Shown: piece after piece, positions 43,692 through 51,521 of the stretch | Position numbering within the stretch: the first letter of the stretch is position 1 | How the letters are laid out: each line of letters opens with the position of its first letter | Assembly (NCBI GenBank): GCA_003240735.1 | Contig: QFNE01000014.1 | Coordinates: 1-64,000, forward strand | Direction of reading: 5' to 3' | Length of the DNA stretch: 64,000 nt | Source: Paracoccus denitrificans | Lineage (GTDB): Bacteria > Pseudomonadota > Alphaproteobacteria > Rhodobacterales > Rhodobacteraceae | The notes under the pieces: generated by a model | The model's input: the letters and a program-made list of their open reading frames with translations, nothing else | The model's database searches: none | What the model was told of the DNA's origin: nothing | Translations under genes and position numbers: made by a program

Positions 43692-45977
43692 ATGTTTCGT
43701 CAAAAATACTTTGCCCTGTTGATGATAATCACGACTATCATTTTGATTTCGGGTCCGACCGGAGCAAGTGCTCAAGATCAGCAAACGGACGGACGTACAG
43801 TTGTTCTGGATACGATCGTGCTGATAGCCGAGGATGGGGTCGGGCCTGTGAACGGCATCATCGCCAGCCGCTCGGCCAGTGGAACCAAGACTGACACGCC
43901 GATCATCGAGACGCCTCAGACCGTCACGGTCATCCCCCGCGACCAGTTCGAGCAGCAGGGCGCCACGACGATCACGGAAACGCTGCGCTATTCCTCGGGC
44001 GTGATCAGCGGCACCAACGGCGGCCAGTCTGGGCGATTTGACAGCTACTTCGTGCGCGGCGCTGGCGGCTTTTCCGCCGATGCGAACAATGCCAACACCG
44101 TCGATGGCCTGCGGTGGCGCATTCCGGGACGCTCGGGCGTCCAATACGATCAGTGGATGATCGAGCGGGTCGAGGTCGTGAAAGGCCCGTCGGCCACGTT
44201 GTTCGGTTCGGGATCGACCGGCGGTGTCGTGAACCTCGTCACGAAGCGGCCGCAGTTCACCCCGTCGCGGGAGGTCTTCACCGCAATCGACAGCTGGGGA
44301 AAGGTCGAGACAGGCCTTGATGTCACCGGTCCCATCAATGACCGGCTGGCCTATCGGATCATAGCGCTGGGTCGCAAAGGTGATACCTTCATTGATGAGC
44401 AGCACGATGAACGTTTCCTGATCGCGCCGTCGCTGACCTGGAAGCCGCGCGAGGGCACCACGATCACGCTTCAGGCGCTGTATCAGCGCGACCCGATTTC
44501 GCCGGACGCGAACTTCATCACACCTTACGGCTCGGTCCTACCGATTCCGGGTTATGGCAAAGTCGATCCCGGATTCTGGCAGGGCGACACCAATTACCGC
44601 GAATATAGTCGCAAGCAGAGGACGCTCGGCTGGCAGATTGATCACGAGATTAATGAGAATTGGTCATTCCACTCGGGTTTCCGCTGGGGCCGGATGCAGA
44701 CGACCAGCAAGTCGCTCGACTATGCCTATTCGGTCGGGCCGGTGATCTATCGCAACGCGCTGCTTGCGGTCCACGACACGGAATCGACCAGCACCGACAA
44801 CTACGTCACGGGCAAGCTTTCGCTTGGACCGACAGAACATACCGTTCTTGCCGGGGTCGATTACCAGAAGCTGTCGAAGGACTGGCAGAACGGATCAGGG
44901 TTCCCGAACGTCTATCCCCTCGACATCACTGCCCCGGTGCGCGGGGTGGCGGTGGTCGATCCCGTCGCCACGACGACCATCAAGCAGCCGTTCGAGCAGA
45001 CCGGCATCTACCTGCAGGATCAGATCAGCTACGGCAAATGGCGCATTCTCGGCAGCCTGCGCCACGATTGGCTGAACGCCTCGAACGGTCGGTTCAACAT
45101 CGCGACGGGGTTGGGCAGCAGCCAGTCCTCGAAAAACGAAAAGACGACCTGGCGGCTTGGCACGGTCTATATGATGGATAGCGGCTATGCGCCCTTCATC
45201 AGCTACTCGACCTCGTTCGAGCCTCAGCTCGGCCTTAAGGCAGACGGCTCGCGGCTCCAGCCGTCAAACGGCCGGATGCTGGAGGCGGGCATCCGCTTCG
45301 CCGCCCCCGACACCAGCCTGACGTGGAGCGTGACGGCCTTCACCGGCGAGCGTGACAAGTTCGCGGTGGGCGACTCTGTCAACCAGGCACAGTGCCTTGC
45401 GACGACAGGCGCGGCCAACGGCTGTCAGACCGACGGCAACAAGGTTCGCTATCGTGGCGTCGAGCTGGAGGCGAAGGCCCAGATGTCCGAAGGCGTCGAT
45501 GTGATCGGCGCGGTGACATTCCAGAATGTGCGCCTGACCGAGTCGTCGGACATCGGCATCAATCCGGATATCGTGAACGGCGACCGCTCGGTCAACAAGC
45601 ACATGGTCGGCGTTCCGGACCACTACGCCTCGCTCTGGGTCAACTACAAGGCACCCGAAGGCCGCCCGCTGAACGGTTGGACCTTTGGTGGGGGCGTCCG
45701 CTACATCGGCTCGACCTACGGCACCACGACCAATGTGTGGGGTGCGAGCGAGGGCATCTATGCCGGCCGCAAATCGAAGGTGCCTTCGTTCACGCTCATT
45801 GACGCAGCAGTCGGATACGACTTCGGGGCACGTTACCCCGACCTGACCGGGTTGGAGGCCAAGCTGACGGTCCACAACCTGCTCGACAAGGGCTATGTCG
45901 CGTCCTGCAACGGGTATGGCACCTGCTCGTTCGGCGAAGAGCGGACGGCCCGGCTGGCGGTCGCCTATAAATGGTGA
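43692..45977 (+). CDS. TonB-dependent ferric siderophore receptor (FhuA/FhuE/FpvA type)
   Basis: The 761-residue outer-membrane receptor has signal peptide FRQKYFALLMIITTIILISGPTGASA and a TonB-box-like VVLDTIVL just after the cleavage site. The plug domain includes IETPQTVTVIPRDQFEQQGA and the signature WMIERVEVVKGPSATLFGSG. The 22-strand barrel ends at TARLAVAYKW with the terminal aromatic residue. These fit receptors for hydroxamate siderophores such as ferrichrome, coprogen or ferrioxamine; the ligand is inferred. The frame is open upstream (ATG 43641), but 43692 gives a clean signal peptide. Its stop overlaps the next start, so it heads a three-gene iron operon next to an integrase relic. 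Confidence 0.93.
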   Translation: MFRQKYFALLMIITTIILISGPTGASAQDQQTDGRTVVLDTIVLIAEDGVGPVNGIIASRSASGTKTDTPIIETPQTVTVIPRDQFEQQGATTITETLRYSSGVISGTNGGQSGRFDSYFVRGAGGFSADANNANTVDGLRWRIPGRSGVQYDQWMIERVEVVKGPSATLFGSGSTGGVVNLVTKRPQFTPSREVFTAIDSWGKVETGLDVTGPINDRLAYRIIALGRKGDTFIDEQHDERFLIAPSLTWKPREGTTITLQALYQRDPISPDANFITPYGSVLPIPGYGKVDPGFWQGDTNYREYSRKQRTLGWQIDHEINENWSFHSGFRWGRMQTTSKSLDYAYSVGPVIYRNALLAVHDTESTSTDNYVTGKLSLGPTEHTVLAGVDYQKLSKDWQNGSGFPNVYPLDITAPVRGVAVVDPVATTTIKQPFEQTGIYLQDQISYGKWRILGSLRHDWLNASNGRFNIATGLGSSQSSKNEKTTWRLGTVYMMDSGYAPFISYSTSFEPQLGLKADGSRLQPSNGRMLEAGIRFAAPDTSLTWSVTAFTGERDKFAVGDSVNQAQCLATTGAANGCQTDGNKVRYRGVELEAKAQMSEGVDVIGAVTFQNVRLTESSDIGINPDIVNGDRSVNKHMVGVPDHYASLWVNYKAPEGRPLNGWTFGGGVRYIGSTYGTTTNVWGASEGIYAGRKSKVPSFTLIDAAVGYDFGARYPDLTGLEAKLTVHNLLDKGYVASCNGYGTCSFGEERTARLAVAYKW

Positions 45978-47092
45978 GATCCGTGACCATCGGACGCGCG
46001 CTGACGTGGTTGATGGTCCTGATGTGCATCATGGCGATATCGGTGGCCCACGCCGCCGACATCACCATCACGGATGACACCGGGCGCGAGGTGACGCTGT
46101 CCGCGCCGGCGCGGCGCATCATTCTGACCGATGGCATGGCTGTCACCGCTCTGGCACTGATCGACCGCGAGCCGGCAACGATCCTCGCGGGGTATAATCG
46201 CGCCCGCATCGACCCCGCCGCCCTTGCCCAGCTTGAGAAAGGGATGCCCGGCCTCACCTCAGTCCCCGACATCGGCGACCCTGGAATGGGGGGATCGTTG
46301 GAGGGGGTCATCGCACTGCGGCCCGACCTCGTGATCCTCGACCCCTTCTACAATCGCTCGCCCCAGGCGATCCGAACGATGGAGGCTGCGGGAATCGCGG
46401 TGGCGGTCATCGCCATCACGCCCCTGCCGGCCGAGGATCATCCCCACGACGGCCTGCGTCGCCTTGGCGTGTTGACAGGGCGGTCCGAGGCAGCGAATGC
46501 CTATGCCGACTGGGCGGATGCCCGGCTTGCCAATATCCGCAAGCGCGCAGCGACCGTGGCCCCCGGCGCCCGGCCAGCAGTCCTGATCGAGGCCCACGCC
46601 GGGCGCGGCAAATGCTGCCTCGCTGTCGGTGCGGGCAGGGGGATCGGCGAATTCGTCGACCTCGTCGGCGGCATCAACATCGGCGCCGAGGTGTTGTCCG
46701 GCATGGCGGGCGAGTTGTCGCCCGAATACGTCTTGGCCCGTGCTCCGCAGGTCTATATCGCAACCGGGGGCCCCTATCTGGCCGGAACCGACGGCCTGGT
46801 GATCGGCCCCGGCGTGTCAGAGGCCGAGGCCGAGGCCGGGCTTTCGCGTGTCGTGCAGCGGTTGGGCATAGAGGGCACGCCCGCGCAGACTGCAGGGCAG
46901 GTGCACGGAATCTGGCACGGTCTGGCGGTGTCGGCCTTCAACATCGTGGCGATGGAGGCCGTTGCCCGCTGGACCAACCCCACGCTCTTCGCCGATATTG
47001 ATCCACGACTGACGATGGACGAAATCAACACTCGCTTTCTTGCAGCGCCCTTGGCGGGCGCGTTGTGGGTGTCGCCGGAAGGGAATGAATGA
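45971..47092 (+). CDS. Periplasmic iron-siderophore binding protein (FecB/FhuD/BtuF fold)
   Basis: The 373-residue protein starts at ATG 45971, overlapping the receptor stop. A signal peptide (LTWLMVLMCIMAISVAHAA) is followed by the class III binding-protein fold: DITITDDTGREVTLSAPARRIILTDGMAVTALALID, then GGSLEGVIALRPDLVILDP and PEYVLARAPQVYIAT. The family hands ferric siderophores, haem or cobalamin to FecCD-type permeases. No permease or ATPase gene follows; the next gene is a reductase. The protein may use a transporter encoded elsewhere. Confidence 0.9.
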   Translation: MVRSVTIGRALTWLMVLMCIMAISVAHAADITITDDTGREVTLSAPARRIILTDGMAVTALALIDREPATILAGYNRARIDPAALAQLEKGMPGLTSVPDIGDPGMGGSLEGVIALRPDLVILDPFYNRSPQAIRTMEAAGIAVAVIAITPLPAEDHPHDGLRRLGVLTGRSEAANAYADWADARLANIRKRAATVAPGARPAVLIEAHAGRGKCCLAVGAGRGIGEFVDLVGGINIGAEVLSGMAGELSPEYVLARAPQVYIATGGPYLAGTDGLVIGPGVSEAEAEAGLSRVVQRLGIEGTPAQTAGQVHGIWHGLAVSAFNIVAMEAVARWTNPTLFADIDPRLTMDEINTRFLAAPLAGALWVSPEGNE

Positions 47093-48171
47093 CCGAGACC
47101 GCGCCATGGAGCAATCTGGCTGAAGCCGAACTATCTGTAACGGATGCCCGCGACGTCGCGCGCCGCACCGCGGAACACCTTGCGGGGCATGGAGGCAGCC
47201 TTACTGAAACGAACGAAGGCTGGACGATCGATTTCGGTCTGCGTCGTTCCACGATCCTTGTAGCGGGTGATCGGATCGCCCTGCGATCGGAAGGCCGCGA
47301 TGCCTCACTTGAGCAGGAAATGCGCCTTGATCTGGCGGGACATCTGGCCGAATTCGGAGGCCCCGCGCATATCGACTGGCCCGGTGCCGACCCGATCGTC
47401 GCCCCACCCAGCTTCCGGCTGATGACGGTTGAGGCGGTGAGCGATTTGACGCCGCATATGCGCCGCGTGAGGCTGCGCGGCCCCGACCTGCTTCGCTTTG
47501 CTACGCTCAGGGCGATGCATTGCAAACTGCTTATCCCGCCACGGGACACGGTGCAGCTCTGGCCGTCTCTCGACCCAGATGGCCGATTGACCGTCGGCAA
47601 CGGAATCGCCCGCAAATACACCATCCGTGCTGTTGATCCGGTGGCCGGCTGGATGGACGTTGACTTTGTGATCCACGAGGTCGCCGGTCCGGTATCCGAT
47701 TGGGCCAGTCAGGCAGCGCCGGGACAACGTCTAGGGCTGACCGGGCCCGGAGGGGGCGGCATCCGCCTGGGCGGACCGATCCTCATGGCAGGCGATGCGA
47801 CCGCGCTGCCAGCCATCGCCCGTGCCATCGAGGCCTGCCCACATGGGTTATCGGCGCGCGCCCTGATCGAGGTTTCGGGCCCGGGGGAGATCCAGCAGAT
47901 CGACAACCCCGCGGGCGTCGCCATCGACTGGATCGAGACTGGCACCGCCCGACCGAGCGCACGTCTGGCCGAGGCGGTCGCCGATCTGGCCCCCCATGCG
48001 GACACTTCCGTCTGGGTCGGATGCGAGTTCGACGGATTCCGCACGATCCGGTCTGACCTACGCGGTCGCTTGGCCCATCCGCGCGACCGTCATCTTGTTG
48101 TATCCTATTGGCGTAATGGAATGGCAGCCGATCGCATGGAGCGAAGGATATTGGAACGGGGCGTGACCTGA
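47089..48171 (+). CDS. Siderophore-interacting ferric reductase with N-terminal DUF2218
   Basis: A fusion of 360 residues. The first 90 or so residues look like DUF2218 (ARDVARRTAEHLAGHGGS, TIDFGLRRSTILVAGDRIAL). The rest is a siderophore-interacting protein (SIP) flavoreductase: VSDLTPHMRRVRLRGPDL, the FAD motif ARKYTIRAVDP, LTGPGGGGIRLGGPILMAGDATALPAIAR, and the C-terminal VVSYWRNGMAADRMER. Such enzymes release iron by reducing Fe(III)-siderophore in the cytosol. The ATG overlaps the previous stop by 4 bases (ATGA), so receptor, binding protein and reductase are one operon. Confidence 0.9.
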   Translation: MTETAPWSNLAEAELSVTDARDVARRTAEHLAGHGGSLTETNEGWTIDFGLRRSTILVAGDRIALRSEGRDASLEQEMRLDLAGHLAEFGGPAHIDWPGADPIVAPPSFRLMTVEAVSDLTPHMRRVRLRGPDLLRFATLRAMHCKLLIPPRDTVQLWPSLDPDGRLTVGNGIARKYTIRAVDPVAGWMDVDFVIHEVAGPVSDWASQAAPGQRLGLTGPGGGGIRLGGPILMAGDATALPAIARAIEACPHGLSARALIEVSGPGEIQQIDNPAGVAIDWIETGTARPSARLAEAVADLAPHADTSVWVGCEFDGFRTIRSDLRGRLAHPRDRHLVVSYWRNGMAADRMERRILERGVT

Positions 48172-48524
48172 CGGGAGCGGACTGGAGCGTGTCCGGCGAG
48201 ATTGCGCCCTGAGCTCGGACGCTGCACGGCAAGGCCAAACTTGGTCATGGCTGACACTATCAACCTGACTTTGCACAACAGGGTGCGAGCAGGATGGCTG
48301 AGAAGCTTTAACGGGTCCAAGTGGAACCTCTAGGTTGCAGATTGGACGGCGAGCCATTTTTCAGATGGCGAGCCTGTGTTTGCTGAACCGACGGACGCCA
48401 CCGTGCGATCAATCTTGATCGTCAAATGTTACGCGAACTTGGTGTGGTTCGCCGCGATACGCGGCATCCGCTGCGCAGTCCCTCGGGACGCGCGCGGCAG
48501 TCGCAGGTCACACCAGTTGTCAGA
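48172..48524. other. Gene-poor gap at the right side of the iron cassette
   Basis: This 353-base stretch has no convincing gene. Base composition is more even than in neighbouring genes. A fragment at 48405-48455 reads INLDRQMLRELGVVRRD in one frame, which resembles the C-terminal half of a DUF1127 small protein but has no start. The minus strand carries a short frame with LKLLSHPARTLLCKVRLI, unassigned. I see no copy of the tRNA-Gln 3' end here, so a right attachment site is not demonstrated. It looks like debris at an island edge. Confidence 0.4.
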
Positions 48525-49343
48525 TCAGGACTTTCCGATCCACGGCAGGAAGCGGCGCTCGATCAGGCGCAGGCCGACCTCGCAGATCGTGGCGAGGGCC
48601 GAGATCACAAGGATCCCGGCGATCACCATGTCGGTCACCAGAAACTGTGCGGCGACCTGGATCATGTAGCCGAGGCCCTTGGTCGCAGCGACCAGTTCGG
48701 CTGCGACAAGGGTGGTCCATCCGGCACCCAGTGCGATGCGGATGCCCGTCAGGATCGACGGCAGTGCGGCAGGCAGGGTGACGGTGGACACCAGTTGTCG
48801 CGGCGTCGCGCCCAGACTGCGCGCGGCGCGGATCTGGCTTTCGCTGGCCGCCCGCACGCCCGCCACGGTCGAGATCACGATGGGGGCCAGCATGGCGATC
48901 CCGATGACCAGAATCTTCGACGGCTCTCCGATCCCGCACCAGATGATGATCAGCGGCAGATAGGCGAGCGGTGGCAGTGGTCGGATGAACTCGATGATCG
49001 GGTCCAAGATGCCGCGGCCGATCTTTGATGTGGCGATCAGCAGTCCCGCAGGAATGCCGATGGCCATTGTGCAGGCGAGGGCCGCGATGACGCGCCACAG
49101 GCTGGCGCCCATGTGCTGCCACAGCGTGGCGTTCGCGTATCCGTCGGTGGCCGCGCGGACCAGCGCATGCCAGACCCGAAGCGGGGACGGCAGGAAAACC
49201 GGCGACACCCACATCCGGGCCGAGGCAACCGACCACAGCGTCAGAAAGATCGCGGCCGTTGCCAGACCAAGAATCAGACCTGCAGGCAGGCTGGGGCGAA
49301 AGGTGGATCGCACGGATCGCGGGGTCAGGGTGACGTCGGACAT
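48525..49343 (-). CDS. tauC: Sulfonate/taurine ABC transporter permease
   Basis: The 272-residue inner-membrane permease of the TauC/SsuC type has about six helices (LILGLATAAIFLTLWSVAS, IAALACTMAIGIPAGLLIA). The family core runs IEFIRPLPPLAYLPLIIIWCGIGEPSKILVIG, and the ATPase-contact loop is AARSLGATPRQLVSTVTLPAALPSILTGIRIALGAGW. The ATG at 49343 overlaps the stop of tauB (TGATG); GTG one codon upstream is less likely. It is the last gene of a tauA-tauB-tauC operon. The pairing with ssuD across the promoter suggests sulfonate uptake. Confidence 0.92.
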   Translation of the reverse strand: MSDVTLTPRSVRSTFRPSLPAGLILGLATAAIFLTLWSVASARMWVSPVFLPSPLRVWHALVRAATDGYANATLWQHMGASLWRVIAALACTMAIGIPAGLLIATSKIGRGILDPIIEFIRPLPPLAYLPLIIIWCGIGEPSKILVIGIAMLAPIVISTVAGVRAASESQIRAARSLGATPRQLVSTVTLPAALPSILTGIRIALGAGWTTLVAAELVAATKGLGYMIQVAAQFLVTDMVIAGILVISALATICEVGLRLIERRFLPWIGKS

Positions 49344-50167
49344 CACTGAATCTCTCGCTCGTGGATGGCATCGATCAGCCGTTCGCGTGCGGCGATAAAG
49401 CTCGGCTCGGATTTCAAAGCCCGCGAGTCTTCGCCCTCCAGAAATCGTCGGCCCCAGCCCGTGATTTCCTCGTGAACAATGCGGCCGGGGCCGGGGGCCA
49501 GAACGACAATGCGGGTGGACAGAAACAGCGCCTCTTCAATGCTGTGGGTGATCAGCAACGCCCCGGCATGGCTGTCGCGCCACAGGCGCAGGATCAGCCC
49601 GTGCATCTGGTCGCGCGTCATGGCGTCCAGTGCGCCAAGAGGCTCGTCCATCAACAGGAACTCAGGTTCGGCAGCCAAAGCGCGCGCGATGCCGATCCGC
49701 TGACGCTGACCGCCGGACATCTGCCAGATGCGCTTTCGGCCTGCCCCTTGCAGACCGACGGATTCGAGCAGTCGTTCAGCGACGGCCTGACGTTCCGCCA
49801 GCGGCGCCCCGGCCAGCTTCAGCGGCAGAGCGACGTTATCCAGAACGCGAAGCCACGGATAAAGCGCGTCTTCCTGAAAAACGACGGCGCGTTCACGCCC
49901 CGGACCCGTGACCGGCTTTCCGTCAATCAGCACCTTGCCCGACGACGGGCGCAGAAAGCCCGCCGTCAGGTTCAGGATCGTCGTCTTTCCCGACCCAGAT
50001 CGCCCGACGATCGACACGAACTCACCTCGGTTCAGGTCCAGCGAAACGTCGCTCAGGACTTTCTCGGCCCCGAAATCAAGGCTGACATTCTGAAGCGACA
50101 GGCATGAGCCGGGTTTGGTGTCGACAGTGACGGCGACCGGGTCGGACAAGGACGACGTGGGGATCAT
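49343..50167 (-). CDS. tauB: Sulfonate/taurine ABC transporter ATPase
   Basis: The 274-residue ATPase of the TauB/SsuB/NrtD group has Walker A GRSGSGKTT, Q-loop VFQEDALYPWLRVLDNVALPL, signature MSGGQRQRIGIARALA and Walker B FLLMDEPLGALD with the switch HSIEEALFL. Its first codon shares one base with the tauA stop, and its last codon overlaps tauC, so the three subunits are translationally coupled. Confidence 0.93.
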   Translation of the reverse strand: MIPTSSLSDPVAVTVDTKPGSCLSLQNVSLDFGAEKVLSDVSLDLNRGEFVSIVGRSGSGKTTILNLTAGFLRPSSGKVLIDGKPVTGPGRERAVVFQEDALYPWLRVLDNVALPLKLAGAPLAERQAVAERLLESVGLQGAGRKRIWQMSGGQRQRIGIARALAAEPEFLLMDEPLGALDAMTRDQMHGLILRLWRDSHAGALLITHSIEEALFLSTRIVVLAPGPGRIVHEEITGWGRRFLEGEDSRALKSEPSFIAARERLIDAIHEREIQ

Positions 50168-51138
50168 TACTTCTGCGCGGCCTCGGCGAAGGTGGCGTTG
50201 ACGTAGGGGGTGTAGTCATCCAGCGCCGTCGCAGAGCCTTGGTCCTGCAGGAACCCGGCGGTGGCTTTCAGCGCCTTTTCTGTCGCGCCACCCAGGAACT
50301 CGGGGCTGGTCTGATCTTTCAGTCCCGCGAAGACATAACCTTGCAACAAGGCAGGCACGTCAGCCTCGGGCGCGCCGGTCAGGCGGGCGATGTCTGGGGC
50401 GGCCGTTTTGCTCCAACCTTCGGGATCGGCCAGATAGGCGTCGGTCGTCTGGCCGGTCGTTTTGACGAAGGCCGTGACGATATCGGGGTGCTTTTCGGCA
50501 TAGTCCTTGCGCACGATCCACGTGTCGAAGGTCGGTCCACCCCAATCCGCCACGTCCTTGCTGTCAGCCAGAACCGTGCCGCCGGTTGTCTTGATCTGGT
50601 TCAGCACCGGATCCCAGATATAGGCGCCGTCGATGTCGCCACGTTCCCATGCGGCACCGATTTCCTGCGGGCGCAGGTTCAAGAGGTTCACATCATTGGG
50701 CGCAATGCCCCAGTGTTTCAGCGCCGTCAGCAACGAGTAGTGCGCGGTCGACACGAACGGCGTCGCGATCTTCTTGCCTTTCAGCTGATCAGGCGAGGTG
50801 ATGCCTTTGACCGCCAAAGCTTCTGCGCTTGCGATATTGCCGACGATGTAGATCGCCTCGATCGGGACCTGCTGCGATGCGGCCGCAGTCAGAGGCGACG
50901 ATCCGACATACCCGATATCGATGGAGCCCGAAGTGATGGCCGCGATGGTATCCGCGCCACCGCTGAACAGCTTCCATTCGATGTTCGCGCCAGTCGCCTT
51001 TTCATATTCGCCCTGAGCTTGGGCATAGCGCGCAGGCTCAACGATTTGCTGCCACCCAATGCGCAGATCCTCGGCCATGGCCGGGACGGCCAAAAGGGAC
51101 AGAAGGCTGGTTGCCAACATGAAACGGGGGGAGAGCAT
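50167..51138 (-). CDS. tauA: Taurine/sulfonate-binding periplasmic protein
   Basis: The 323-residue protein has a signal peptide (ATSLLSLLAVPAMA). The mature sequence DLRIGWQQIVEPARYAQAQGEYEKATGANIEWKLF, then GSIDIGYVGSSPLTAAASQQVPIEAIYI, is close in layout to TauA of enterobacteria, including the SSP...ASQQVPIE block. FDTWIVRKDYAEKHPDIV and WDPVLNQIK follow. Taurine or a similar sulfonate is the likely ligand. It begins the operon and is divergent from ssuD across about 380 bases. Confidence 0.92.
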   Translation of the reverse strand: MLSPRFMLATSLLSLLAVPAMAEDLRIGWQQIVEPARYAQAQGEYEKATGANIEWKLFSGGADTIAAITSGSIDIGYVGSSPLTAAASQQVPIEAIYIVGNIASAEALAVKGITSPDQLKGKKIATPFVSTAHYSLLTALKHWGIAPNDVNLLNLRPQEIGAAWERGDIDGAYIWDPVLNQIKTTGGTVLADSKDVADWGGPTFDTWIVRKDYAEKHPDIVTAFVKTTGQTTDAYLADPEGWSKTAAPDIARLTGAPEADVPALLQGYVFAGLKDQTSPEFLGGATEKALKATAGFLQDQGSATALDDYTPYVNATFAEAAQK

Positions 51139-51521
51139 TCAGGACGATCCTTAATAAACGCGACTATGTTAAGCGTGATTTCCTATTGTTACCGCTGCCA
51201 TAGAGACTCACCATTCTAAAGAGATCGGGCGATGGGGATAGAATCTTCTGCATACGCACCAAACTGGAGAAATCTTATGCTGTTTATTTGAGCAGGTTTG
51301 ACCAATTTGTGGGAATAATTTCCTCTCTCGATCGCTGACATTCACGACAAATCCGCCGCCGCATCAGCCTGTCCGGAACAACCATGCGTCCAAACGCACT
51401 TCAGTGCGGATTCCGTTTCGGCAATGCTGGACGCGCCGCCGCGGGCTGTGGCCCTTGCGATCCGACGCGCCAAACGCATGCTGGGGCAAGCCGCCACGAC
51501 GGTCCAAAGGGGACTTTCTGC
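51139..51521. other. Divergent tauA/ssuD regulatory gap
   Basis: This 383-base gap has an A/T-richer left half (about 51165-51340) that should hold both promoters. TGTTACCGCT at 51187-51196 is identical to ten bases of the edd operator, but its second half does not match. In the right half, a frame without a good start reads CPEQPC... and then MLDAPPRAVALAIRRAKR (ATG at 51424), and its TGA overlaps the ssuD ATG as ATGA. This could be a 33-residue coupled peptide; no ribosome-binding site is seen. Confidence 0.4.

Noticed and set aside
48426..49028. 200-codon + strand frame after the iron cassette
   Set aside because: Mostly antisense to tauC, with a translation dominated by Arg/Gly/Asp as expected for a shadow frame.
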